A program made the translations under genes and the position numbers. This document shows positions 18,496 to 27,724 of a stretch of 64,000 nt of DNA, one piece after another; the stretch's first letter is position 1; each line of letters starts with the position of its first letter. The stretch is from UBA10365 sp041441915. GTDB taxonomy: Bacteria; Pseudomonadota; Alphaproteobacteria; Rhodobacterales; Rhodobacteraceae. The notes beneath the pieces are model-generated. The model was not told where the DNA came from and searched no databases. It saw only the letters and a program-made list of their open reading frames with translations. Where the stretch lies: contig JASDRS010000009.1 of the NCBI GenBank assembly GCA_041441915.1, positions 27,803-91,802 of the forward strand, written 5' to 3'.

Positions 18496-19157
18496 GCCAA
18501 GCTCCCGAACCGCAGCTTGGGCAGGTAGAAAAGCCCTTGTTTGAATCTTTCCCTATGTCCGAGCAGCAACGTATGGTCGAGGCCATCCTTTTCGCGGCAA
18601 CTGAGCCTGTATCAGTTGTCGAGTTAACCAAGCGTATGCCCGATGGGTGCGATCCTGCCGAGGCCTTGATTTGCCTTAGTAAATTTTACGAGGGGCGCGG
18701 CGTGCGGCTGATGCGAATAGGCAACGCTTGGGCATTTCGCACCTCGGCTGATTTAGCTTATTTGATGCAAAATAAATCTATCCTTCAGCGTAAGTTGTCC
18801 CGTGCCGCGATCGAAACTTTAGCAATTGTTGCTTATCATCAACCCGTGACCCGCCCCGAAATCGAAGAAATTAGGGGCGTAGCGGTGTCGCGCGGCACGG
18901 TTGATTTTCTGATTGAATTGGACTGGATCCGCTTTGGACGCCGCCGAATGAGCCCGGGACGTCCAGCGACATTTATTGTCACAGAGCATTTTCTTGACCA
19001 CTTCGGGCTTGAATCAGCACGGGATTTACCAGGACTTAAAGATTTGCGTGCCGCGGGTTTACTCGACAGTAGGTCCTTTGGCACAGATGTTGATAATTCA
19101 GACGATGAGGGCGATGTCTTTGGAGCAAGCGAAGATCAAAGCGAACTTTTTGAATAG
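18492..19157 (+). CDS. scpB: segregation and condensation protein B
   Basis: 221-residue accessory subunit of the SMC-ScpAB complex. Two winged-helix domains are visible: the first with MVEAILFAATEPVSVVEL and RLMRIGNAWAFRTS, the second with LSRAAIETLAIVAYHQPVTRPEIEEIRGVAVSRGTVDFLIE. The C-terminal tail past residue 190 is acidic and likely disordered (DNSDDEGD, EDQSELFE). Translationally coupled to scpA through ATGA. Confidence 0.95.
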   Translation: MSQAPEPQLGQVEKPLFESFPMSEQQRMVEAILFAATEPVSVVELTKRMPDGCDPAEALICLSKFYEGRGVRLMRIGNAWAFRTSADLAYLMQNKSILQRKLSRAAIETLAIVAYHQPVTRPEIEEIRGVAVSRGTVDFLIELDWIRFGRRRMSPGRPATFIVTEHFLDHFGLESARDLPGLKDLRAAGLLDSRSFGTDVDNSDDEGDVFGASEDQSELFE

Positions 19158-19292
19158 TTGCTGAACTCGTGAACTCTGACCAAAATAATTTTTTTGTGGA
19201 TTGTATGCCTTTAAGCTCAACAATTAAAAATCTTAGAATTGAGGAGTTTTGGTAAGTAAACACTATAAATATTGATTTTTTTATCATTTTGA

Positions 19293-19580
19293 TTATAAAG
19301 GATGTACTGTATCATAGCTTTGGTCAAAAAGTCTAAAACCAGGTAGTAAGATGAAGTTTGTGCCAATAGCGCTTTGTTTAAAAAGCCAGTGATGACGAAA
19401 GGCATTTTTGAAGTCTGGGTTGATTAATCTAATTCCATCAGTCGTGAGTCTTTTTAATAAATTAAAACCCTCTTGATTTATTCCAAGGGTGGGCTGGGAT
19501 TGTTTTAACAATACGTATGGAAAGCCTAATGTATGCCCGTTGGAATAGGCCGGATTTTCAGAAAATTTAACTACCTTCGA
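19293..19580 (-). pseudogene. unrecognised reading-frame remnant between scpB and the nucleoside hydrolase
   Basis: An open minus-strand frame reads KVVKFSENPAYSNGHTLGFP, then runs through GINQEGFNLLKRL and GTNFILLPGFRLFDQSYDTVHPL to a stop at 19293. It looks protein-like but is preceded by a TGA in frame and no start codon, so it seems to be the 3' part of a lost gene. I cannot name the family. The rest of the 557-base gap (19158-19714) is A+T-rich without features. Confidence 0.4.
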
Positions 19581-19714
19581 TCATTCCTACCCATTTCCAT
19601 TTACAGCGGCACAACCATTTAATAAAGTTTGGGCTGCATAATTTTATATGAAACTTTACGCAATACTTAATCAATCTAAACGTTAGTATAAATATTTAAA
19701 ACCTTGCGAATTGC

Positions 19715-20656
19715 TTATAATGTACCGATGCGTTGCAACAACAGATCATAAAACCCTTCGGCATCAATTGATCCCATAAACTGCGCATTGGGTGCGCGGC
19801 CCGACACGCGCCACCAGTCGGCCACGCTCATGCCTAGGGTAAGATCTGAATTGGTTTCAATTTCTACATTGATGAAACGGCCAGAAAACAGGTCGGGCCT
19901 TAGCAAGTAGGCAATCACGCAAGGATCGTGGAGTGGCGCACCTTCGGTGCCATACTTTTCCATATCGAATCTTTCAAAAAAATTTGTCCATTCCGCGACC
20001 ATGGTAGTGGCGGTGCGACCAAAAGCGCGAAATGCGTTAATTCGAGCTTTGGTGGTCAGTGCTTTATGAGTGACATCAAGCGGCATAACCACAAGTGGTA
20101 CGCCAGATTTAAAAACAATTTTAGCGGCTTCAGGATCGACGTAAATATTAAACTCAGCCGTTGGCGTGATATTTCCTACTTCGAAATAAGCACCACCCAT
20201 TAATACAATTTCTTGTACTTTTTTTACAATATCCGGTGCTTTGACAAAAGCGGTAGCAATGTTCGTTAGGGGCCCTAAAGGGCAGATTGTGATGGTCTTC
20301 GCAGGTTCTGAGCGCAGAGTTTCAATGATGAAGTCAACCCCATGCTGGCTTTGCAGCACCATTGTCGGATCTGTCATTTGTGGCCCATCAAGGCCCGTTT
20401 TGCCATGAACATGTTCCGCAGTTACCAAAGCGCGGTTTATTGGACGGTCACAGCCAGCAAAAACTTTAATGTCAGGGCGACCTGCCAATTCGCAGATCAT
20501 GCGTGCGTTTTTTTGGGTCAGGGCCAGCGGCACATTGCCAGCAACTGCGGTGATTCCTACTACACACAATTCGGGGCTAGCCAGCGCTAAAAGAATGGCA
20601 ACCGCATCATCTTGGCCTGGATCCGTATCTATTATAATGTTACGTAACTTTGTCAT
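19715..20656 (-). CDS. nucleoside hydrolase (IUNH family)
   Basis: 313 residues. The Ca-binding motif DTDPGQDDAVA is at residues 8-18, followed by GITAVAGNVPLALTQKNA, PLGPLTNIATA and EFNIYVDPEAA, and a late HDPCVIAYLL that supplies the active-site His-Asp. The enzyme hydrolyses the N-glycosidic bond of ribonucleosides for salvage; the exact base preference cannot be told. The start at 20656 gives MTKLRNIIIDTDPG; a frame-open ATG lies 27 bases upstream. The gene is co-oriented with the iron-binding-protein gene 63 bases upstream. Confidence 0.93.
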   Translation of the reverse strand: MTKLRNIIIDTDPGQDDAVAILLALASPELCVVGITAVAGNVPLALTQKNARMICELAGRPDIKVFAGCDRPINRALVTAEHVHGKTGLDGPQMTDPTMVLQSQHGVDFIIETLRSEPAKTITICPLGPLTNIATAFVKAPDIVKKVQEIVLMGGAYFEVGNITPTAEFNIYVDPEAAKIVFKSGVPLVVMPLDVTHKALTTKARINAFRAFGRTATTMVAEWTNFFERFDMEKYGTEGAPLHDPCVIAYLLRPDLFSGRFINVEIETNSDLTLGMSVADWWRVSGRAPNAQFMGSIDAEGFYDLLLQRIGTL

Positions 20657-20719
20657 TTTGGCCCCCATACAGATCCAAGCCAATCTTAATTTATAAGATT
20701 TGTCCAGTGAATTGGTTGA

Positions 20720-21730
20720 CTATTGACCGTCGTAATTAATGGTTTGCATAATCGAAAGCGCGTCAGCGCGGTGACTGAAAACCTCGGTCAGGGGCAAGGT
20801 GTCAGCGGTGAATGGCCCCCAGCTTTTAACCAAGATTGAACGCGCCACGCCGTTTTTCAAAGGAAACTCGTGGTTGGTTTGGGCGTAAATTTGCTGGGCC
20901 GTATCTGTGGTCAGCCATTCCATAAAGCGCAAAGCCTCAGCTTTGTTGGGTGCGGATTGAGTTAATGCCATGCCTGATATATTCAAATGCGTACCGCGAT
21001 CGGAAAAAGTGGGGAATATAATGCTCACGGCATTGGCCCATTCAGATTGCTTGGGGTCGGCCAGCATTTCGCCCATATAATAGGTGTTGCCTAGTGCAAT
21101 ATCACATTCACCAGCCCAAATGGCTTTAACTTGATCACGGTCGCCGCCTGCAGGCTTTTTGGCAAGATTTGCTTTCAGTCCCTTGGCCCAATGTGTGGCC
21201 TTTGCTAATCCATCATGCGCAATCACCGCACTCAAAAGTGCCAAGTTATAATCATGCAGCCCCGAACGGGTGCAAAGGCGGCCTTTCCATTTTGGGTCGG
21301 CCAAACCTTCATAGGTTGTCACATCGCCGTTTTGGACACGTTCTTTGCTTGCAAATACGGCGCGCGCACGCGATGTAAGGCCGAACCATTGATTATTTTG
21401 GTCACGAAAAGCCGCAGGAATATTGGCGCTAATAACTTCCGATTTTACCGCTTGGGTTACACCCATATCGGCCAATTGCGTAAGCCGGGAAATGTCAACT
21501 GTCAGGACCACATCTGCGGGCGAGCGTTTGCCTTCGGCCACCAAACGTTCAGGCAATCCTTTGTTGATATATGAAATATTTATTGTAGTACCAGTTTTAG
21601 CCACATAGGCGTCAATCAATGGTTGCACCAATTCCGGTTGGCGTTGTGAATAAATATTTACTTTATCGGCGAGGCTGGGCGAGGCGATAAAAATTGCTGA
21701 AGCAAGAGCAACGAAAGAGGTGAGGCGCAT
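20720..21730 (-). CDS. periplasmic Fe(III)-type ABC transporter substrate-binding protein
   Basis: 336 residues beginning with a Sec signal peptide (MRLTSFVALASAIFIASPSLADK, cleavage after about residue 21). The mature part matches the FbpA/FutA/AfuA iron-binding family: VNIYSQRQPELVQPLIDAY, ADVVLTVDISRLTQLADMGV, WFGLTSRARAVFASKERV, and the Tyr-rich ALGNTYYMGEML. Such proteins capture ferric iron for an FbpBC permease-ATPase pair, but neither partner is encoded in this window. Its upstream DNA contains repeated copies of the promoter-proximal sequence, see the tandem duplication. Confidence 0.9.
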   Translation of the reverse strand: MRLTSFVALASAIFIASPSLADKVNIYSQRQPELVQPLIDAYVAKTGTTINISYINKGLPERLVAEGKRSPADVVLTVDISRLTQLADMGVTQAVKSEVISANIPAAFRDQNNQWFGLTSRARAVFASKERVQNGDVTTYEGLADPKWKGRLCTRSGLHDYNLALLSAVIAHDGLAKATHWAKGLKANLAKKPAGGDRDQVKAIWAGECDIALGNTYYMGEMLADPKQSEWANAVSIIFPTFSDRGTHLNISGMALTQSAPNKAEALRFMEWLTTDTAQQIYAQTNHEFPLKNGVARSILVKSWGPFTADTLPLTEVFSHRADALSIMQTINYDGQ

Positions 21731-21760
21731 AGTTTATCCTTTTAGTCAGTTATTAATTTG

Positions 21761-22120
21761 AATGAAAGAATCAAGACGCATAGTTGATTCTTTTAGTTGG
21801 TTATTAGGGAATTGTGTACTTGCGTTGAGGATTTAGTCAATACCTAGTTAAAACACTAAGAATTATGTTTTTTGTTTATTTGTATGGTCACAGGCCCAAA
21901 TTTCATTCAAAAACTCCTCCATTTAGGCCAGATTACTTTGAACGAAAGAAGTGAGACGCATAGTTGATTGTTTTAGTATGTTATTAAGGCGTTGTACACT
22001 TGCGTCAAGGATTTAGTCAATACCTAATCAAAACACTAAGAATTATGTTTTTTGCTTGTCTTCCTTGTCACGGGCCCGAATTTCATTCCAAAACACGTCC
22101 ATTTCGGCCAGATTACTTTG
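21761..22120. repeat. 180-bp tandem duplication covering the mazG 3' end and the iron-protein upstream DNA
   Basis: Bases 21761-21940 align to 21941-22120 at a constant offset of 180 with no gaps, about 84 percent identical over the 160 bases I compared from 21781. Copy 2 includes the real last codons of mazG (stop at 22043). Copy 1 contains a decayed version of the same codons, with a TAA inside (QSNLA-stop-ME). A shorter third echo, GCATAGTTTATCCTTTTAGT at 21728-21747, overlaps the start of the iron-binding-protein gene. This explains the whole 312-base gap 21731-22042. Confidence 0.93.
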
Positions 22121-22900
22121 GGCGGGTGTTTTGCCACATTGGGCCAGCGCATCTTCAATATAGGCAAATCGGCGCGTAAATTTGGCATTGGTTGCACGTA
22201 GCGCGGCTTCGGGGTCGACATCAAGATGCCTTGCTAAGTTTGCCATAACAAATAGTAAGTCACCGAACTCCTCGGTGACATCGCTGTGGCTTAAATGATT
22301 TTTAGCCTCAATTAACTCGGCTATTTCTTCATTGATTTTTGTCAAAACATCGGTGGTTTTGGGCCAGTCAAACCCAACGCGCGCCGCGCGTTTTTGCAAT
22401 TTAATAGCTTGCATCAAGGCAGGCAGTCCAAGGACCACACCGTCAAGTACGCGGGATGGTCCGCGCTCGGTTGCTTTGATGTTTTCCCAGTCTTGAGTTT
22501 GTTGCTCTGCAGATTTTTTGCAGCTTTCTTCGCCAAATACGTGAGGATGGCGCGTGACCATCTTATCAGAAACTCTAGCCACGACATCAGCAAAGTTAAA
22601 GAGCCCCGCCTCGGCTGCCATCTGACTATGGTAGACTGTTTGCAACAGTAAATCTCCTAATTCATCCGTCAGATCGTCATAAGATTCGCGCATGATGGCG
22701 TCGGCAACCTCGTAGGCCTCTTCAATTGTATATGGCGCAATTGAAGCGAAATCCTGTGCTATATCCCAAGGACATCCCGTTTGAGGATCGCGGAGAGCTT
22801 CCATAATCTGCAAAAGCCGCGCTATATCTCCACCACCATTGTGGATAAAGTCATCTTGCTTCGCAGTCATAATTTTAGCTTTTTTTTCGTGTTTATTCAT
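22043..22900 (-). CDS. mazG: nucleoside triphosphate pyrophosphohydrolase MazG
   Basis: 285-residue cytoplasmic house-cleaning NTP pyrophosphatase. Tandem MazG domains are present: the first with LRDPQTGCPWDIAQDF and EEAYEVADAI...DELGDLLLQ (the EExxE...ExxD Mg site), the second with KINEEIAELIEAK...EEFGDLLFVMANLARHL. The GPSRVLDGVVLGLPALMQAIKLQKRAARVGFDW linker is typical. The start is uncertain: 22900, or 22870 (MTAKQDDF). The last 27 codons were copied into the adjacent duplicate. Confidence 0.95.
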   Translation of the reverse strand: MNKHEKKAKIMTAKQDDFIHNGGGDIARLLQIMEALRDPQTGCPWDIAQDFASIAPYTIEEAYEVADAIMRESYDDLTDELGDLLLQTVYHSQMAAEAGLFNFADVVARVSDKMVTRHPHVFGEESCKKSAEQQTQDWENIKATERGPSRVLDGVVLGLPALMQAIKLQKRAARVGFDWPKTTDVLTKINEEIAELIEAKNHLSHSDVTEEFGDLLFVMANLARHLDVDPEAALRATNAKFTRRFAYIEDALAQCGKTPAQSNLAEMDVFWNEIRARDKEDKQKT

Positions 22901-22953
22901 TGCAGTGCGCCCTATTTTAGGTTTGGGTACTCATGATAGCCCAAGGAGCCTAT

Positions 22954-24124
22954 ATGCCAGTAATTAACGGTATCGCAGATTTTGCCGATGATATGCAAAT
23001 ATGGCGACACTATTTACATGAAAATCTCGAACTGAACTTTGAATGTTATAATACTGCCGCCTTTATTGTGGCTCGCTTACGTGAGTTTGGGGTGGATGAA
23101 ATTCATGAAAAAATCGCAAAAACAGGGATTGTGGCCATCATCAAAGGGCGGAAAACTGGCCTTACCATAGGCTTGTGCGCGGATATGGACACCTTACCGA
23201 TTATTGAGGTGACAGGACTGGAGTACGCGTCAAAAATTCACGGAAAAATGCACGCCTGCGGCCATGACGGCCATGTGACAATGTTGCTTGGAGCGGCCAA
23301 ATATCTCAGCGAAACCCGCAATTTTGTGGGCAACGTAGCGCTGATTTTTCAACCCGCTGAAGAAGATGGTGGTGGCGGTTTGGTGATGGTTCAGGAAGGT
23401 ATTATGGATCGTTTTTCTATCGACCAAGTCTACAGCATTAACAATGCGCCAGATTTTGCTTTAGGTTCGTTTTATACGGCCCCCTGGCGCGCTAATGACA
23501 TCAGTTGACATTGGATGGGTCACTATTACTGGGCAAGGCGGGCACGACGCGATGCCGCATGAATGTGTGGACCCGATAGTTGCTGTTGTGGCGATGGTGC
23601 AGTCTATTCAAACAATCCTAAGCCGTAATGTTTTTGCTATGGATAAGGCCGTGATTTATGTCACCCAAATTTACGCAGGAACTGGCAGTAACATCATTCC
23701 GCAAGAGGCGACCTTTTGCACCACCATCCGGAGTTTTACGCCCCAGGTATGCACTCTTTTGAAAAGCCGATTTATGGCTATTGTCGAAGGACACGCGCCC
23801 TCCTTTGGAGTGCAGGCCCATATTGATTATGATAAAGGCTATCCGCCCACTGTAAATACGCCAGAAAATGCTGAATTTGCTGTAAATGTTGCTCGTGAAG
23901 TGGCTGGTGACAATAATGTGAACGCCAATCATGGCCGCGAAATGGGATCAGAAGATTTTTCCTATATGCTTGAAAGACGTCCTGGCGCCTATTTGTTTAT
24001 GGGCATAGGCCCAGCATCTAGCTTGCATCGCGCAACCTATAATTTTAACGATGAAGCAAGTCCGATTGGTGCTAGCTTTTCTGCCCTCTTGGTGGAAAAA
24101 ACGCAGCCTTTAAATTGTAACTGA
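22954..24124 (+). pseudogene. M20-family amidohydrolase (hippurate hydrolase / aminoacylase type), frameshifted
   Basis: The N-terminal half (from ATG 22954, AAGGAG upstream) has CADMDTLPIIE, HACGHDGH and QPAEEDGGGG. The C-terminal half, in the next frame from about 23485, has GQGGHDAMPHE, SNIIPQEATF and EMGSEDFSYML. The break is a run of five C at 23480-23484: removing one C restores TAPGALMTSVD, as relatives read. Independently, the LHNAPG motif, whose His is a metal ligand in the family, reads INNAPDF, and LHHPAYDFND reads LHRATYNFND. So either the gene is dead, or one base is a sequencing error in a gene that has also lost a metal ligand. Confidence 0.82.
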
Positions 24125-24128
24125 ACTT

Positions 24129-24142
24129 GGGGCTGAGGCCCC
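24129..24142 (+). other. GGGGC/GCCCC hairpin between the M20 gene and speB
   Basis: GGGGC-TGAG-GCCCC lies directly after the M20 stop codon with no T run. It may stabilise or separate transcripts; a role as terminator is not supported. Confidence 0.35.
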
Positions 24143-24161
24143 GTAATAATGCAGGACGCAT

Positions 24162-25127
24162 ATGGCCTTAGAAGACGCAAAGAAAGAAGTTGATTTAGCA
24201 TTTACCCGTGAAGGTCTGAAAGGTTTGGCCTTTGAAAATGCTTTTGGGGGGGGTACAAGCTTTTTACGCCGCACCTATAGCAAAAACCTTATTGGAGTTG
24301 ATCTGGCTGTCACAGGCGTACCTTTTGACCAAGCGGTTACAAACCGTGCTGGCACTCGATTTGGGCCGCGCGCCATCCGCGAAGCGTCAACCCTGCAGCC
24401 CTATGATCCGCCCTATGGCTGGCCGTCAAGCCCACTCGAGGACATGGCGATTGTTGATTACGGAGATATGGCCTTCGACTATGGCAAAATAGCGGACTTC
24501 CCCGCGGCCTTAACGGCACATATTGCTGGAATTTTGGCGCAGGATGTGGGATCCGTCACGCTGGGCGGGGATCATTACATCACGTTCCCAATTTTGAAAG
24601 CCTATGCCGAAAAATTTGGGCCCATCTCGGTCATTCAGTTTGATGCCCATTCAGACCTTTGGCCTGATGATGACTATAGCCGCATTGATCATGGCACAAT
24701 GATGTATAAGGCTGTAAAACTCGGTTATGTAGATGCAAAAAGTTCAATCCAAATAGGCATTCGCACTCATTGTGACGATTATCTGGGCATGCAGATGATT
24801 GATGCGCGCACCGTACATGAAAAAGGGGTGGCTCATGTGGTGGAGCACGCCAAAGCTTTGGTTAGTGATAATCCAACTTATGTGACCTTTGATATAGACT
24901 CGCTTGATCCAGCCTTTGCACCTGGGACTGGAACACCGGTTTGGGGCGGATTAGCTTCATGGCAGGCGTCAGCAATTTTGCGCGATTTGGCTGGAATCAA
25001 TATGGTAGGGGGTGACATAGTTGAAGTCTCTCCACCTTATGACACAACAGGGGCGACCGCGATTGCGGGTGCTCATGTGGCGTATGAATTGATCTGCCTT
25101 TATCACCACGCTAAATTCGTGAAATGA
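24162..25127 (+). CDS. speB: agmatinase / ureohydrolase family protein
   Basis: 321 residues with the full binuclear-manganese signature: LGGDHYITFPIL, IQFDAHSDLWPDDDYSRIDHG, and TFDIDSLDPAFAPGTGTPVWGG. The family hydrolyses agmatine, guanidinobutyrate or related guanidines to urea plus an amine in the cytoplasm. The size and the TNRAGTRFGPRAIREAS segment match agmatinase. The substrate is inferred, so the symbol is provisional. In relatives it often follows M20 amidohydrolase genes, as here. Confidence 0.88.
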   Translation: MALEDAKKEVDLAFTREGLKGLAFENAFGGGTSFLRRTYSKNLIGVDLAVTGVPFDQAVTNRAGTRFGPRAIREASTLQPYDPPYGWPSSPLEDMAIVDYGDMAFDYGKIADFPAALTAHIAGILAQDVGSVTLGGDHYITFPILKAYAEKFGPISVIQFDAHSDLWPDDDYSRIDHGTMMYKAVKLGYVDAKSSIQIGIRTHCDDYLGMQMIDARTVHEKGVAHVVEHAKALVSDNPTYVTFDIDSLDPAFAPGTGTPVWGGLASWQASAILRDLAGINMVGGDIVEVSPPYDTTGATAIAGAHVAYELICLYHHAKFVK

Positions 25128-25141
25128 AGTGAACAAAAACA

Positions 25142-25636
25142 ATGGTAATCATGGGGGCGGCGGCAGTTTTTGTAGTTTTAGGTTTTTTGGGCTTGTTTCG
25201 AATTTTACCGATTGATCTGGCAAGGGCGCAAGTTAACCCAGCCCAAGTTGCTGCCCCCGCTGTGCCAAATTATTATCTGATGTCTAATCAGGGCCAAGCC
25301 CCAGCCTTGGTACTTGATCTTGATCATGCCACGGTGAAAGCCAATCTTGATGCCATCGCTTTGGCCACGCCACGTACCAAAATTTTGGTAAAAAATGATG
25401 AACTAACCACCTATCTGACTCGTTCGGCTATTTTTGGTTTTGCGGATCTGACATCGGTCTATATTGAACCACTTGGACAGAGAGTGCGGATTTTTGTTTT
25501 TGCGCGCTCAGCCGTCGGTGGGTATGACTTTAGCGTTAACAAAAGGCGTATTCAGGGCTGGATCAACGCTTTGGTAGGACCCCTTGACGGCGCAACTGAG
25601 TTCAGCCAAACCAATCTTGATGGTACCTTTAGATAA
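25142..25636 (+). CDS. DUF1499-like membrane-anchored protein
   Basis: 164 residues with one N-terminal hydrophobic helix (about residues 3-22) and a soluble domain containing LDAIALATPRTKIL, TYLTRSAIFGFADLTSVYIEP and a final VNKRRIQGWINAL, the layout of DUF1499 proteins in Rhodobacterales. Function is unknown. Its stop lies 17 bases inside the prfA frame, so translation of the two is probably coupled. Confidence 0.75.
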   Translation: MVIMGAAAVFVVLGFLGLFRILPIDLARAQVNPAQVAAPAVPNYYLMSNQGQAPALVLDLDHATVKANLDAIALATPRTKILVKNDELTTYLTRSAIFGFADLTSVYIEPLGQRVRIFVFARSAVGGYDFSVNKRRIQGWINALVGPLDGATEFSQTNLDGTFR

Positions 25637-26675
25637 ACTAGATCAAATCACGCGACGGTTTGAATTTTTGGAAGCGAGCTTGTCCTCGGGCGCACGCCAC
25701 CAAGAAATTGCTACCCTAAGTAAAGAATACTCCGACCTGAAAATAGTTGTCCAAGAAATTTTTTCCTATAAACGCGCGCTCATTGATTTAACGGAAGTGG
25801 AAGAGATGCTCGCTGACCCCTATATGCGGACTTTGGCTGAAGAAGAAATGCCGCGTCTTAAAACCCAACTTTCTTTGATAGAAAAAGCCTTGCGTTTGGC
25901 GCTTTTGCCAAAAGATGCAGCTGACGCTCGGCCTGCAATTATGGAGATTCGCCCTGGCACAGGCGGTGACGAAGCTGCACTTTTTGCTGGCGATTTGCTG
26001 CGCATGTACAAACGCTATTGCGAAGCACAGGGGTGGAAATTCAATATTCTTGAACTGCAAGAAAGCGATTTGGGTGGGATCCGAGATGCTTCGATTCATA
26101 TCGAGGGTGAAGGCGTATTTGCGCAGCTGAAATACGAATCTGGAGTGCATCGAGTGCAACGGGTTCCGGAAACCGAAGCCGGTGGGCGGGTGCATACATC
26201 TGCCGCGACAGTCGCAGTTTTACCCGAAGCGCAAGAGGTTGATGTTGATATTCCCATGTCAGATATTCGCATTGATACGATGCGCGCATCGGGCGCGGGT
26301 GGTCAGCACGTAAACACCACCGACTCAGCTGTGCGGATCACGCATTTGCCCACTGGCATGATTGTGACCAGTTCGGAAAAGTCACAACACCGCAACCGTG
26401 AGATTGTGATGCAAGTTTTACGTGCACGGCTTTTTGACTTGGAACGTGAAAGGGTCAATGCCGAACGCTCGGCCAATCGCAGATCGCAAGTGGGCACCGG
26501 TGATCGTTCTGAACGGATTCGCACTTATAATTTTCCCCAAGGACGCCTGACCGACCACCGCATAAATCTAACACTTTATTCACTGAATCAAATTATGACG
26601 GGTGAACTTTCAGAAATCATTCAATCATTGACAGCCTCGGATCAGGCAGCCAAATTGGCTGATATTGATACATGA
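25620..26675 (+). CDS. prfA: peptide chain release factor 1
   Basis: 351-residue class I release factor reading UAA/UAG. The GGQ peptidyl-hydrolase motif is in RASGAGGQHVNTTDSAVRITHLPTG, preceded by EIRPGTGGDEAALFAGDLLRMY. The codon-recognition PxT-type tripeptide is in the domain upstream (PETEAGGRVHTSAATVAV). The start MVPLDKLDQITRRFEFLEA fits the family, overlapping the DUF1499 gene. The methyltransferase gene prmC that modifies the GGQ glutamine follows with a 4-base overlap. Confidence 0.97.
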   Translation: MVPLDKLDQITRRFEFLEASLSSGARHQEIATLSKEYSDLKIVVQEIFSYKRALIDLTEVEEMLADPYMRTLAEEEMPRLKTQLSLIEKALRLALLPKDAADARPAIMEIRPGTGGDEAALFAGDLLRMYKRYCEAQGWKFNILELQESDLGGIRDASIHIEGEGVFAQLKYESGVHRVQRVPETEAGGRVHTSAATVAVLPEAQEVDVDIPMSDIRIDTMRASGAGGQHVNTTDSAVRITHLPTGMIVTSSEKSQHRNREIVMQVLRARLFDLERERVNAERSANRRSQVGTGDRSERIRTYNFPQGRLTDHRINLTLYSLNQIMTGELSEIIQSLTASDQAAKLADIDT

Positions 26676-27508
26676 GCTTGCGTGCTGCCCTAATACGTGG
26701 GCAGGCGGCCCTTACTAAGGCTGACATTGAAGGTGCAGCGCGGGATATGCGCTATTTGGTAGCGCATGTGTTGGGTATATCTGCGAGTGAGGTGCCGCTT
26801 TTGGCTCATGATGACCTAACTCAGCATCAGTCTGAACGTCTGTTTCTCTTGGTGGAGGCGCGTATTTTGGGCCAGCCAATTTCGCAAATCATTGGCAAAA
26901 GGCGATTTTGGGGCCGAGATTTTGTCGTGTCATCTGATGTGCTTGACCCAAGACCTGAAACTGAATTTTTGATAAAGGCCGCCTTAGAAAAACCTTTTGA
27001 ACGATTGTTAGACTTGGGCACTGGATCAGGCGTTATTTTGCTAACACTTTTGTGTGAAAGGCCCAAAGCCATCGGTTTAGGATGCGATATTTCACCTAAA
27101 GCATTAAAAGTGGCGAGGCAAAATGCAGATGTTTTTGGCATTGGTTCTTCGCGTGTCAAATTATTGCAATCGAATTGGTTTGCCAACATCACGGGTAAAT
27201 TTGATCTTATTGTGGCCAATCCACCTTATATCAGCTCCGATGAAATGCGCGCACTTGACCCAGATGTTCTGGCCTTTGAGCCCCATATTGCCCTTAGTCC
27301 AGGCGGTGATGGCTTGGCCTGTTATCGAATTATAGCTCGCGATTGCGCTTCCTTTTTACGCCCTTTAGGCCGATTAATCGTCGAAATAGGCTCTAAACAA
27401 GGCCCTGATGTTTGTGCCATTTTTGCCAGACATGGGCTTTTAAACCCTTTAATTTTAAAAGATTTTGATGGGCGTGACCGCATCTTGCAAGCAAATGCTG
27501 CTCTGTGA
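26672..27508 (+). CDS. prmC: release factor glutamine N5-methyltransferase PrmC
   Basis: 278-residue SAM-dependent enzyme that methylates the GGQ glutamine of release factors. The N-terminal helical domain (residues 1-80, PISQIIGKRRFWGRDF) is followed by the Rossmann fold: DLGTGSGVILLTLL and the catalytic NPPY in VANPPYISSDEM. DPRPETEFLI is the classic substrate-loop motif. It is translationally coupled to its substrate gene prfA. Confidence 0.96.
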   Translation: MSLRAALIRGQAALTKADIEGAARDMRYLVAHVLGISASEVPLLAHDDLTQHQSERLFLLVEARILGQPISQIIGKRRFWGRDFVVSSDVLDPRPETEFLIKAALEKPFERLLDLGTGSGVILLTLLCERPKAIGLGCDISPKALKVARQNADVFGIGSSRVKLLQSNWFANITGKFDLIVANPPYISSDEMRALDPDVLAFEPHIALSPGGDGLACYRIIARDCASFLRPLGRLIVEIGSKQGPDVCAIFARHGLLNPLILKDFDGRDRILQANAAL

Positions 27509-27724
27509 TGCAAAAAATGTAATTTTATAAAAATAATTTTTTTGGTAGTATCTGCAAAAATTTACTTGTAATAACCACCTCAGCGTGTTTATTAAGCTCA
27601 GTGGTAAGGTGGATTTATTGGCGCCTTAATATTTTTAATAAACATCGACAAATAGCCGTGTACAGGGCCAGTTATAAGAAACTGATTGTCGACTAAACCA
27701 GTTAAATCTGGGTACAAGGACAAG

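Noticed and set aside
27570..27615. AGCTCAGTGGTAAGG resembling a tRNA D arm ahead of the DUF4167 gene
   Set aside because: No acceptor, anticodon or T arm can be completed around it.
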